From Flavobacterium sp. (GTDB lineage: Bacteria > Bacteroidota > Bacteroidia > Flavobacteriales > Flavobacteriaceae), in the NCBI GenBank assembly GCA_030152225.1, contig JASLHL010000022.1:1-13665 (forward strand): a stretch of 13,665 bases of DNA, written 5' to 3'. This document shows, in pieces, positions 6,301 to 13,664 of this stretch (positions within the stretch are counted from its first letter, which is position 1; the number at the start of each line of letters is the position of its first letter). The notes under the pieces are model-generated. The model had not been told where the DNA came from. It saw only the letters and a program-made list of their open reading frames with translations, and did no database searches. A program made the translations under genes and the position numbers.

Positions 6301-8897
6301 AAGATGCGATTGCCTTATCGATTGCTACGGATAAAAAAGAATATACCGTGGATGAAAAAATAAAACTATCCTTCCCATCAAGTGAAGGTGGAAGAGCCTT
6401 GGTTTCTGTAGAAAGTGGCAGTAGTGTTCTATCTACGCATTGGGTACAAACCAAACAAGGGGAAACGACATTTGAATTACCTGCAACGGCAGCTATGGCT
6501 CCGAATGCTTATATTAACATTACCTTGATTCAACCCCACGCCTATACGATTAATAACGCGCCAATCCGCCTCTATGGTATTGCACCAATCAGCGTGTACA
6601 ACAAGAAAACAAAATTAGAGCCTGAGATCATCATGCCAGATAAATTGCGTCCAGAAGAGAAATTCACCTTAAAAGTTAAGGAGAAAAATGGAAACAAGAT
6701 GACGTATACCGTTGCCATTGTTGAGGATGGATTACTGGATCTTACGCGCTTTAAAACACCTGCACCATGGCAAAATTTCTATAGTAAGTCAGCACTTGGT
6801 GTTCGTACCTGGGATGTTTTTGATTACATCATTGGAGCCTATGGAGGAACCATCAATCAAGTATTCAGTATTGGTGGGGATGAAGATTTAGGCGCTGGAC
6901 AAGTGAAAAAAGCCAATCGCTTTAAACCTGTTGTTATTTTCTCAGGTCCATATACCTTAGAAAAAGGCAAAATAGCTTCACACGAAATCAAAATGCCGAA
7001 ATACATCGGATCTGTACGCACGATAATTGTCTCTTCTAACACGGAAAACAGAGCCTATGGTCATGCTGATAAAACGGTAAAAGTAAACAACCCATTAATG
7101 ATCTTAGGATCTTTACCGAGACGAGCAGTTCCTGGCGAGAAAATCACGTTACCAGTAACGGTTTTCGCCATGGAAAACCACGTGAAAAATGTACAAGTAT
7201 CGGTTAAAACAGATGAAAAATTTAAAATTAGCGGTTCTTCTACCCAACAAGTAACGTTTAGCGAACCCGATGATAAAATTGCGTATTTTGAACTAGAAGT
7301 AGCCAATAAAACAGGAATTTCCAAAATTGAAATTGAGGCCACTTCTGGCAAAGAAAAAGCGACGTATAGCATTGAGTTGGATGTACTCAATCCAAACCCA
7401 GTGACAACGCGTACACAAATTGTAAGCATTGATCCACAAGGACAAGAAGATTTAAATTGGATTCCGTTTGGAATTACAGGAAGTAACAAGGCTACTTTAG
7501 AGCTTTCTACCTTCCCGAACATTAATTTAACCTCTCGTTTAAATTACTTAATTACCTTCCCTCATGGGTGTACGGAGCAAATTACCTCGGGTGTATTTCC
7601 TCAGCTGTACTTAGGGGATTTAATTACGCTGGATGACAGCAAAAAACAAAGTATCCAACGCAATGTCAATGAAGGTATTCAGCGCTTGGCACAACGCCAA
7701 TTCTCAGATGGAGGATTTGCCTATTGGCCAGGAAATAGCTATGCAGATGACTGGGCTACTTCCTATGTAGGACATTTCTATATTGAAGCAGAGAAAAAGG
7801 GCTATGTATTACCAGTAAACAGCAAAGCCAACTGGATCGCCTACCAACAAAAAATGGCGCGTCAATGGAAGTACGACAAACGCTATAGCTCTGATTTTGC
7901 TCAGGCGTATCGCTTGTACACCTTGGCACTTGCAGGACAAGCTGATGTTGCTTCGATGAACCGTTTAAGAGAAACACAGGGGATCTCTACCAATACGAAA
8001 TTCCGTCTCGCAGCCGCTTATGCGCTAGCAGGACAAAAAGATGCCGCTCAGAAATTAATCGCTAACCTTTCGTTAGATGAGATTTCAGGCTATTCCTACT
8101 ATGGTTCCTACGAACGCAATTTAGCTATGGTGTTAGAAACGATGATGAACAGTGGAGCGAACAAAGTGAAAACACATGAATATGCCCTTGAACTAGCGAA
8201 TAAATTGGGATCATCTCAATGGATGAGCACACAGACAACGGCCTATGCCTTAAATGCAATTGCCAGCTATGTCAACATACACAAACCAGGAGATGGAATC
8301 AATGCGCTCTATACCTATAACGGGCAAGCAGCTACGGTTAATACAACCAAAGCCATGGTTAGTACAGAGTTAAAGAGCATCAAGTCGAACAATACTTTAG
8401 TCGTTCAAAACAAGAGTAATGCCGCACTTTATGCACGTTTGACCTCCAGTGGTATTTTACCCGTCGGTGAAGAACAGGCAGATCAAAGTAATTTGATGAT
8501 CAAAACAAACTATCGCTCAACCAATGGAGCTGCCGTAAACCCAAGTAGCTTGCAACAGGGAACTGAATTTGTTTGTGACATTACCATTTCAAATACAAGT
8601 AACCGCAGCATTGAAAATGTAGCATTAACCCATATTGTACCTTCTGGTTGGGAAATTGTCAACTTGCGTTATACCGACGCAGGTGGTGCACAAAATCAAG
8701 TAGACTATACTGACATTCGCGATGATCGTACCATGTTCTACTTTACGCTACAAGCCAATACAACCAAAACCCTACGCGTGACGCTTAATGCTTCCTACTT
8801 AGGAAACTATTACTTACCAGGTGTACAAGCCAATGCGATGTATGACAACGCTTATCGTTGCCGCACCATTGGACAATGGGTAGAAGTAATTAAATAA
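3399..8897 (+). CDS. Bacterial alpha-2-macroglobulin lipoprotein with thioester motif
   Basis: The 1832-residue protein starts with a lipoprotein signal peptide ending in the lipobox LQAC (Cys20), so it should be lipid-anchored and face the periplasm or cell surface. Bacterial alpha-2-macroglobulins are protease traps: cleavage of a bait region triggers collapse, and a Cys-Gln thioester captures the protease. Seen here: macroglobulin-type beta domains from the N-terminus; the family segment RGVWRPG at 615-621; a bait-region-like domain from about residue 975 to 1150; the alpha-2-macroglobulin core near 1170-1250; the thioester G-C1391-T-E-Q1394; the following helical thioester domain with DGGFAYWPG near 1438; and a C-terminal beta domain. 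Length suits the long YfhM-like type. Odd is an acidic, tyrosine-rich stretch (453-496) between Cys450 and Cys489. It lies between tadA (10-base gap) and pbpC, the usual partner. Confidence 0.93.
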   Translation: MKKKIVLTVVCVLLAFLQACKKEDTQDFPLSDPKDFSEYITAFTTGMISSKSPIDIALTKNWGEWQDQQEVDAKLFTISPAVKGKLHYLANQTLRFEPTERLKQDQKYYITFHLGKLTAVEEAQQTFSFLVHTVPQQFTTEFTDLQSADKDSYILHGMVKSSDWTSTETIKKITTAQQEKQGVDLSFQTAAGQEAKEFPFTIRGIKRQKESSELTLTVDAKSLQLDQKTTQTFDIPAKDVFAVHQVLTTLGDNHAFAINFSNPIKKNQSLEGLIRLQGFESLPLTFLIEGNLIKVYSEKALPEEVTLLVQEGITDTYGNRLSSIHTETISFAIPKPEVQLLQNGTILPSSENLKINFKATSLRAVDVKVYKVYQNNILQFLQSNNLDGSYSLYTVAAPIAKTTIELTNPDPKALLRWNAYALDLSTLIKPDPGAIYHVKFSFKKAYALTCTQEAEEEIDYEAEEDLEPEDDEYEYYYRYYPWEEREDPCSDAYYYYTQMPSANVLASDLGIIVKGGNDNVYTAIVTNILTTAPVNGATVEFYSYQQQLLTSAKTDGDGIAKVNLGKNKAYFAIAKQDNNTTYIKIDQANALSVSNYDVDGTTLQKGMNGYVYTERGVWRPGDDIHIGFILDDIANPLPDNHPIKLTLSDPFGKVTEQIVQKKNAANHYAFKIKTDAEAPTGNWEAIIQVGGAKFYKRIKVETIKPNRLKIKNNAEGKIITSDYYNKQIDYTVEWLQGSTAKNLKADVQIKLLPEQTTFKAYPNYRFNNSLSSYATEDINVYSGRTSENGTFSFSLNLKNTVENSAMLKAILTTKVYENGGDVSTDVSTLTYSPYASYVGIKAPEANKYGYYETDQPLNFSIVTVDSDGKGLGQNIQVDVYRKKGYWWWSSNEYGVSNYNASDYYSLYSSDQLTTSSKGSTKFELKIPEQDWGNYEVVITNLNSGHIASQQVYVDWPYWSAKTKHREGKDAIALSIATDKKEYTVDEKIKLSFPSSEGGRALVSVESGSSVLSTHWVQTKQGETTFELPATAAMAPNAYINITLIQPHAYTINNAPIRLYGIAPISVYNKKTKLEPEIIMPDKLRPEEKFTLKVKEKNGNKMTYTVAIVEDGLLDLTRFKTPAPWQNFYSKSALGVRTWDVFDYIIGAYGGTINQVFSIGGDEDLGAGQVKKANRFKPVVIFSGPYTLEKGKIASHEIKMPKYIGSVRTIIVSSNTENRAYGHADKTVKVNNPLMILGSLPRRAVPGEKITLPVTVFAMENHVKNVQVSVKTDEKFKISGSSTQQVTFSEPDDKIAYFELEVANKTGISKIEIEATSGKEKATYSIELDVLNPNPVTTRTQIVSIDPQGQEDLNWIPFGITGSNKATLELSTFPNINLTSRLNYLITFPHGCTEQITSGVFPQLYLGDLITLDDSKKQSIQRNVNEGIQRLAQRQFSDGGFAYWPGNSYADDWATSYVGHFYIEAEKKGYVLPVNSKANWIAYQQKMARQWKYDKRYSSDFAQAYRLYTLALAGQADVASMNRLRETQGISTNTKFRLAAAYALAGQKDAAQKLIANLSLDEISGYSYYGSYERNLAMVLETMMNSGANKVKTHEYALELANKLGSSQWMSTQTTAYALNAIASYVNIHKPGDGINALYTYNGQAATVNTTKAMVSTELKSIKSNNTLVVQNKSNAALYARLTSSGILPVGEEQADQSNLMIKTNYRSTNGAAVNPSSLQQGTEFVCDITISNTSNRSIENVALTHIVPSGWEIVNLRYTDAGGAQNQVDYTDIRDDRTMFYFTLQANTTKTLRVTLNASYLGNYYLPGVQANAMYDNAYRCRTIGQWVEVIK

Positions 8898-8918
8898 CAA
8901 CATATTAAATCAATACAA

Positions 8919-8951
8919 AATACAGGGGTAGCTATATCCCTGTATTGTTTT
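8919..8951 (+). terminator. Terminator-like hairpin between the macroglobulin gene and pbpC
   Basis: AATACAGGG (8919-8927) pairs perfectly with CCCTGTATT (8938-8946); a G-T pair and two further A-T pairs extend the stem inward to a GCTA loop. A weak T-run (GTTTTAT) follows. The hairpin overlaps the TTG at 8945 and ends just before the ATG at 8954, so it could lower expression of pbpC by early termination or hide its start. Some read-through or a separate promoter would be needed for pbpC. Confidence 0.6.
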
Positions 8952-8953
8952 AT

Positions 8954-11326
8954 ATGAAATTCAGACCTAATGTAAAATGGCGTACATGGAGCACGAAAAA
9001 GAAAGTAGGCTCCATCTTAATAGGAATCACCTTGATTGCCTATTACTTTTGTTTGCCTCAAACTTTATTTGACAAACCCTATTCCACTGTGATTGAAAGC
9101 AAGGATCACCAGTTACTCGCGGCTCAAATCGCAAGTGATGGTCAATGGAGATTTCCTGCCATGGAACAAGTTCCTGAAAAATTTGAAACCTGTATCATTG
9201 CCTATGAAGATGAATATTTCAGCTACCATTGGGGATTTAATCCTGTTTCCATTGTCAAAGCCTTCACCTCTAATTTATCAGCAAAAAAGGTAAAAAGAGG
9301 GGGAAGTACCTTAACTCAACAAACCATTCGATTAGCGAGAGATGGAAAAAAACGCACCTACTTTGAAAAAATTATAGAACTGATTCAAGCCACGCGATTG
9401 GAATTCAAGTACAGTAAAAAATCAATCCTAAATCTATATGCCTCACATGCACCTTTTGGAGGTAACGTAGTGGGACTCGACGTGGCGGCTTGGCGTTATT
9501 TTGGTACATCACCCGAACAACTCTCTTGGGCAGAGTGTGCAACTCTAGCGGTGTTACCCAATGCTCCTCGTTTAATCTATCCGGGAAAAAATCAGGAGAT
9601 TTTACTCCAAAAACGCAATGCCTTACTAAAAAAATTAAGGGACAAGGGACGTATTGATCAAAGCACGTATGACTTGGCCATTACAGAACCTCTACCTCAA
9701 AAACCACATGAGCTCCCTCAATTAGCTCCTCATCTTTTGCAATATGTAGCCAGAACCAACAAAGAGGAGCGCTTGGTAACAACAGTCGATTATGCTGTAC
9801 AACAACGCGCCAATGCCATTGTTGAGAATTACTATACCCACTACAAACAAGCCGAGGTTTACAATATAGCGGCACTAATTGTCGACGTAGAAAATAGAGA
9901 TGTTATTGCGTATATAGGAAACTCTCCTACGACAACCGCGCATCAAAAAGATGTAGATATCATCCAAGCTGCACGAAGTACAGGAAGTATTTTGAAACCT
10001 TTTTTATACGCTGCCATGCTCGATGATGCCGCTTTACTACCCCATCAATTGGTTGCGGATATTCCCATTGTTATTTCAGGGTATAAGCCAACGAATTTTT
10101 CCAACAGTTATGAAGGTGCTGTAACAGCAAATGAAGCCTTGTCTCGCTCGTTAAACATCCCTTTTGTCTTGATGTTACAACAATATGGCGTTTATCGCTT
10201 TTATGACCACTTACAACAACTCAATCTTAGTTCCATCAACAGATCTCCAGATCACTATGGGTTATCCCTCATTTTAGGAGGAGCGGAAAGCAGTTTATGG
10301 CAGCTAACTAGGGCCTATGCAGGCATGGTGGGAACGGTTAATCACTACAACAAGGATCACGACTATCGTACCAAAGAAATACAAGAGCTCAATTGGAAAG
10401 CCTCTTTCACCCAATCTTTTGGAGAAACGTCCAAAGAGAAAACAATTTGGGGCGCAGGAGCTATTTACAACACTTTTGAGGCACTTACTAAAGTAAATCG
10501 CCCCGAAGGTGATGAGGCATGGCAATACTACGACTCAGCGCTTAAAATTGCTTGGAAAACGGGAACGAGTTTTGGTGGGCGTGATGCTTGGGCTATTGGC
10601 GTCAACAAAAAATACGTCGTTAGTGTATGGGTAGGTAACGCGTCAGGCGAAGGACGACCTTCCATTAGTGGCGTCCGCATGGCCGGACCAATTCTCTTTG
10701 ATTTATTCAAACTTTTACCCAAACAGCAAGATATACCCATTCCCTTCAATGATTTGGAAGAAGTAGCGATTTGTCAAGCATCAGGTTATTTAGCAGGTCC
10801 AAATTGTCCACAGACCCAAACGGACCTTGTTCCTTTTCGTGCAAAAAAAACCGTTTTATGTCCCTACCACAAACTCATACATTTGGATGTCTCCTTGCAA
10901 TATCAAGTGAACAGCCAATGTGAGTCCGTTGATCAGATCCAACCCACACCCTGGTTTATTCTACCGCCAACGATGGCGTATTTCTATCGAAAATCACACA
11001 GTGATTATCAAGATTTACCTCCATTTAGGGGAGATTGTGCGCCACAAGATCAGCTCAAAAAAATTGAATTTATCTACCCCAAACACGGGGAACATATTTA
11101 CCTGACAAAAAACTTCTATTCCGAAGTACAACCTTTTATAGCCAAAGCGAGTGCAAGTAGTGCAAATAAAGCCTTGTTTTGGTATTTAAACGAGCAATAC
11201 ATTGGCACAACCAGTCAATTTCACGAAACAGCCATTCACGGCAAAGAAGGAGTGAACTACCTGACCATTACCGATGAAGAAGGTCATACACAGACCATTG
11301 CATTTTATCTAGAAAAACAAAACTAA
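8954..11326 (+). CDS. pbpC: Penicillin-binding protein 1C, bifunctional peptidoglycan synthase
   Basis: PBP1C is a class A penicillin-binding protein: a family 51 glycosyltransferase that polymerises lipid II, fused to a transpeptidase fold. Numbering from ATG 8954 (790 residues), there is a basic N-terminus and one membrane anchor at about 17-35. The glycosyltransferase shows catalytic E85 in EDEYFSYHWG and the second motif RGGSTLTQQ (115-123). The transpeptidase shows S345-I-L-K348, S399-L-N401 and K535-T-G537, so all three active-site motifs are present. The last ~90 residues (IEFIYPKHGEHIYLT...) fit the C-terminal domain specific to PBP1C. An open frame also reaches a TTG at 8945, but that lies in a hairpin stem, so the ATG is preferred. 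Its place after an alpha-2-macroglobulin gene repeats the yfhM-pbpC pairing known in E. coli and many other bacteria, taken to mean joint envelope defence and wall repair. Confidence 0.95.
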   Translation: MKFRPNVKWRTWSTKKKVGSILIGITLIAYYFCLPQTLFDKPYSTVIESKDHQLLAAQIASDGQWRFPAMEQVPEKFETCIIAYEDEYFSYHWGFNPVSIVKAFTSNLSAKKVKRGGSTLTQQTIRLARDGKKRTYFEKIIELIQATRLEFKYSKKSILNLYASHAPFGGNVVGLDVAAWRYFGTSPEQLSWAECATLAVLPNAPRLIYPGKNQEILLQKRNALLKKLRDKGRIDQSTYDLAITEPLPQKPHELPQLAPHLLQYVARTNKEERLVTTVDYAVQQRANAIVENYYTHYKQAEVYNIAALIVDVENRDVIAYIGNSPTTTAHQKDVDIIQAARSTGSILKPFLYAAMLDDAALLPHQLVADIPIVISGYKPTNFSNSYEGAVTANEALSRSLNIPFVLMLQQYGVYRFYDHLQQLNLSSINRSPDHYGLSLILGGAESSLWQLTRAYAGMVGTVNHYNKDHDYRTKEIQELNWKASFTQSFGETSKEKTIWGAGAIYNTFEALTKVNRPEGDEAWQYYDSALKIAWKTGTSFGGRDAWAIGVNKKYVVSVWVGNASGEGRPSISGVRMAGPILFDLFKLLPKQQDIPIPFNDLEEVAICQASGYLAGPNCPQTQTDLVPFRAKKTVLCPYHKLIHLDVSLQYQVNSQCESVDQIQPTPWFILPPTMAYFYRKSHSDYQDLPPFRGDCAPQDQLKKIEFIYPKHGEHIYLTKNFYSEVQPFIAKASASSANKALFWYLNEQYIGTTSQFHETAIHGKEGVNYLTITDEEGHTQTIAFYLEKQN

Positions 11327-11328
11327 CA

Positions 11329-11361
11329 AAAAACCCAAAACGGATTTCGTTTTGGGTTTTT
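11329..11361. terminator. Strong bidirectional terminator between pbpC and rng
   Basis: A perfect 14-bp stem (11329-11342 with 11348-11361; core CCCAAAACG / CGTTTTGGG) closes a 5-base loop. The stem has an A-tract on one side and a T-tract on the other, so it works in both directions. It fits exactly between the two convergent stop codons and should end both transcripts. Confidence 0.88.
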
Positions 11362-11363
11362 CG

Positions 11364-12929
11364 TTATTCTGATATTTCCTTTCCTTTATCATCAAAGAAA
11401 TGGTATTCTAAATACGTGTAAGCGTCACGCGGTACAATTTTGATCCATTTTTTGAACTCCATCCACCATTTCATTCGCAAAGAAGGCAATCCTTTCGTCA
11501 GATAAGCCGCGATAAATGGGTGTGTATTCAAGATTATTTTGCAAGATGGATCTCTTGCAATAATATTTTCGATGTGTGCTCTAATTTTGTCAATAACTAA
11601 AATTGGAGCTTCGATCTCACCATGCTCATTGGGATCCTCTTCTCTAGTCTCGATCGATACCTCTGGTCGAACGCGTTGTCTAGTGATTTGAATGAGTCCA
11701 AATTTACTAGGTGGTAAAATTTTGTGTTTGGCTTTGTCATCGCTCATTTCCTCTTTCAAGAAATCATACAGGGTTTTTCTATTCTCTGGGTTACCCATAT
11801 CAATAAAATCGACCACGATAATTCCCCCCATATCTCTCAATCTCAACTGGCGCGCAATTTCTGCTGCGGCAATTAAGTTTACTTCCAGGGCGGTATCTTC
11901 CTGAGATTGTGCCTTATTTGAACGATTTCCGCTATTCACGTCAATGACGTGCAACGCCTCCGTGTGTTCTATGATCAAATAAGCACCTTTGCTCATAGAA
12001 ACGGTTTTACCAAAAGAGGTCTTTATTTGGCGTTCAATACTGTATTTCTCAAAAATCGGAACTTCTCTCGATTGATAATGCTTTACAATCGACACCTTAG
12101 TCGGGGCAATTTCTTGCAGATAGTCCTTTGTTTGGTAATACAGATCCTCATCATCTGTTATGATACCCGTAAAAGTATCATTAAAAACATCTCGAAGAAT
12201 GGACGAAGCTTTATTGACTTCACCCAGTACTTTAGAGGGATGATGTGCGGTTGTTAACTTTTTGCACATGTTGTTCCACTTGGCCATTAAGTTGCGTAAA
12301 TCTTTATCGATTTCACTTACTTTCATGCCTTCAGCAACTGTGCGTACGATTACTCCAAAACCTTTGGGCTTGATGGATTGTACTAGTTTTTTTAGTCTAT
12401 CCTTTTCTTCTTTGGATTCAATTTTTTGCGAAATTGAAATGCGATTCGAAAAAGGTACAAGTACGACGTATCGACCTGCAATGGACAATTCTGAACTAAT
12501 ACGTGGTCCTTTTGTTGAAATAGGCTCTTTTACAATTTGAACCAATAAGGACTGATTGGCGCTTAATACATCAGTAATAGCTCCATCCTTATCTATCTCT
12601 TCTTCAAAAACAAAGTTTTCTAAGGCGTAATCTTTTAATTTACCTCCACTTACAAGTTTAGTGAACTTCAATAGCGTTTTTAAGTTCGGACCTAGGTCGT
12701 GATAATGCAAAAAAGCATCTTTTTCAAAACCTACGTGTACGAACGCAGCGTTCAATCCGGGAACGGGTTTTCTGATTTTGGCGATAAAAATATCCCCGAC
12801 TTGAAAACCATTTCCTTCATCAGCTTCACGCTCTCTATGCAGTTCAATTAGTTTTCCATCTTTTAATAAGGCAAAATCTACTGTATCAGAATTCGACCTA
12901 ATAATTAGCTCTTTATTCACACTGTACAT
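11364..12929 (-). CDS. rng: Ribonuclease E/G family endoribonuclease (RNase G-like)
   Basis: This family makes single-strand cuts in A/U-rich RNA with a 5'-monophosphate preference and takes part in rRNA maturation and mRNA decay. The 521 residues match the RNase G size; the long scaffold tail of RNase E is absent. An S1-like RNA-binding domain covers about residues 38-125 (GDIFIAKI...GLNAAFVHVG). The catalytic domain has the two magnesium-binding aspartates: D330 in VIDVNSGN and D374 in VVDFIDMGN. The region after RQRVRP (418-423) lacks the CPxC zinc-link motif of the proteobacterial enzymes; the only cysteines are 222 and 463. The ATG at 12929 gives the standard MYSVNKELIIRS start. It lies downstream of HU and the small basic gene on the same strand but is separated from them by a terminator and about 200 bases, so it probably has its own promoter, which I cannot place. 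Confidence 0.94.
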   Translation of the reverse strand: MYSVNKELIIRSNSDTVDFALLKDGKLIELHREREADEGNGFQVGDIFIAKIRKPVPGLNAAFVHVGFEKDAFLHYHDLGPNLKTLLKFTKLVSGGKLKDYALENFVFEEEIDKDGAITDVLSANQSLLVQIVKEPISTKGPRISSELSIAGRYVVLVPFSNRISISQKIESKEEKDRLKKLVQSIKPKGFGVIVRTVAEGMKVSEIDKDLRNLMAKWNNMCKKLTTAHHPSKVLGEVNKASSILRDVFNDTFTGIITDDEDLYYQTKDYLQEIAPTKVSIVKHYQSREVPIFEKYSIERQIKTSFGKTVSMSKGAYLIIEHTEALHVIDVNSGNRSNKAQSQEDTALEVNLIAAAEIARQLRLRDMGGIIVVDFIDMGNPENRKTLYDFLKEEMSDDKAKHKILPPSKFGLIQITRQRVRPEVSIETREEDPNEHGEIEAPILVIDKIRAHIENIIARDPSCKIILNTHPFIAAYLTKGLPSLRMKWWMEFKKWIKIVPRDAYTYLEYHFFDDKGKEISE

Positions 12930-13110
12930 TTTTATCCATACTCATTCATTACACTGTTTTGGTTATTCTGGAGAATCCTTTCAAAACAAAATGAGTTTGT
13001 ATAGATGGATTAAACATTATTTTAAAAAACAAGCAGATGCCTGTTTATTCCTTCTTCAACTTGATAAGATAGTTATCAATGAACGTATTTTAAACTTTCT
13101 TAGAAAAAGA

Positions 13111-13135
13111 AAAAAGTAGTATTAAACTACTTTTT
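13111..13135 (-). terminator. Terminator after the small basic gene
   Basis: AAAAAGTAGT (13111-13120) and ACTACTTTTT (13126-13135) form a 10-bp stem with a 5-base loop. On the minus strand the stem is followed by T-rich sequence (TCTTTTTCT). The stop codon of the small basic gene (13129-13127) lies inside the stem, so the terminator abuts the coding region, and it separates the HU transcript from rng. Confidence 0.75.
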
Positions 13136-13219
13136 CTTTTTGTGACGGTTAGCTCTCGCTCTTTTTTTACGCTTATGCGTTGCTACCTTATGTCTTTTTC
13201 TTTTTTTACCACTTGGCAT
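13127..13219 (-). CDS. 30-residue Lys/Arg-rich protein, probable ribosome-associated
   Basis: The frame from ATG 13219 to TAG 13127 encodes a 30-residue protein beginning MPSGKKRKRHKVATHKRKKR; 20 of the 30 residues are Lys, Arg or His. Its size and composition are those of tiny ribosomal proteins that thread into rRNA (compare bL36 or bTHX), and I recall near-identical short proteins in many Bacteroidota genomes, next to HU in flavobacteria. It does not match the bTHX sequence pattern. It may correspond to a Bacteroidota-specific ribosomal protein, but I cannot confirm a name. It starts 27 bases after the HU stop, with no terminator between, so it is probably transcribed with HU, and it has its own terminator. 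That the frame is a gene is well supported by this context; the ribosomal role is inference. Confidence 0.8.
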   Translation of the reverse strand: MPSGKKRKRHKVATHKRKKRARANRHKKKK

Positions 13220-13246
13220 AATGTGTGTAATTTAGAGATTAATAAA

Positions 13247-13543
13247 TTATTTTACTTTTACTTCTGTGTTTGATTTTACACCTTCTACAAACACTTTAGC
13301 TGGTTTAAATGCAGGAATGTTGTGAGCTGGAATTCTAATTGTTGTGTTTTTAGAAATGTTTCTTCCAGTTTTCTCAGCTCTTGTTTTGATGATAAAACTT
13401 CCAAAACCTCTTAAATACACATTTTCACCTGTTTCTAACGACGCTTTTACTTCATCCATAAAAGATTCTACTGTCGCTTGAACGTCACCTTTCTCAAGCC
13501 CTAATTTCTCTGAAATTTTAGCTACAATGTCCGCTTTAGTCAT
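13247..13543 (-). CDS. HU family DNA-binding protein
   Basis: HU is a small dimeric nucleoid protein that bends DNA and supports replication, repair and recombination. The 98 residues show the full fold: two N-terminal helices (MTKADIVAKISEKLGL...), the hinge GFGSF at 46-50, and the DNA-binding arm from about 53 to 76 ending in IPAHNIPAFKP. The arm reads TGRN-I63-SKN; in E. coli HU and IHF the same place is occupied by Pro63, which wedges between base pairs. The C-terminus has a short extra tail (about 90-98). The upstream region carries a good -33/-7 promoter. The neighbour downstream is the small basic gene, probably in the same transcript. It could be named hup or hbs; I leave the symbol empty because paralogues are common in this phylum. 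Confidence 0.95.
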   Translation of the reverse strand: MTKADIVAKISEKLGLEKGDVQATVESFMDEVKASLETGENVYLRGFGSFIIKTRAEKTGRNISKNTTIRIPAHNIPAFKPAKVFVEGVKSNTEVKVK

Positions 13544-13590
13544 TTTAGATATTAATTATATTTGTTGTTGTCCGTTTTTTTTAGAGTGTG

Positions 13591-13622
13591 CAAATATATT
13601 AATTTATAATCCAATAATTCAA
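13591..13622 (-). promoter_or_regulatory. Promoter of the HU gene (Bacteroidota type)
   Basis: On the minus strand a TTG (13622-13620) is followed after 21 bases by TATATTTG (13598-13591), matching the -33 TTG and -7 TAnnTTTG consensus with normal spacing. The -7 box lies 47 bases before the HU ATG. This is the best promoter match in the window. Confidence 0.65.
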
Positions 13623-13655
13623 TCTTAATCGATTAAAATTTAATTATATATCGTT

Positions 13656-13664
13656 TATTTTTGC
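13656..13664 (+). promoter_or_regulatory. -7-like box pointing out of the right edge
   Basis: TATTTTTGC fits TAnnTTTG(C) on the plus strand at the very end of the window. It would drive a gene to the right, divergent from HU; in flavobacteria mutY often holds this place. No clear -33 TTG is seen, so it is a weak call. Confidence 0.35.

Noticed and set aside
7061..7522. Long minus-strand open frame inside the macroglobulin gene
   Set aside because: It is the mirror of a well-supported gene, has no family resemblance and no promoter; several similar shadows occur along the same gene.
8945..8953. TTG start that would extend pbpC by three residues (MFY)
   Set aside because: The TTG is part of a hairpin stem and an ATG follows nine bases later with the expected basic N-terminus.
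11949..12540. Plus-strand open frames opposite rng
   Set aside because: They lie entirely across conserved rng coding sequence and show no recognisable protein features.
12991..13119. A plus-strand 42-codon frame starting MSLYRWIKHYFKK in the gap between rng and the small basic gene
   Set aside because: It has no promoter or homology I recognise, its stop falls in the terminator stem of the opposite strand, and a frame of this length is expected by chance.
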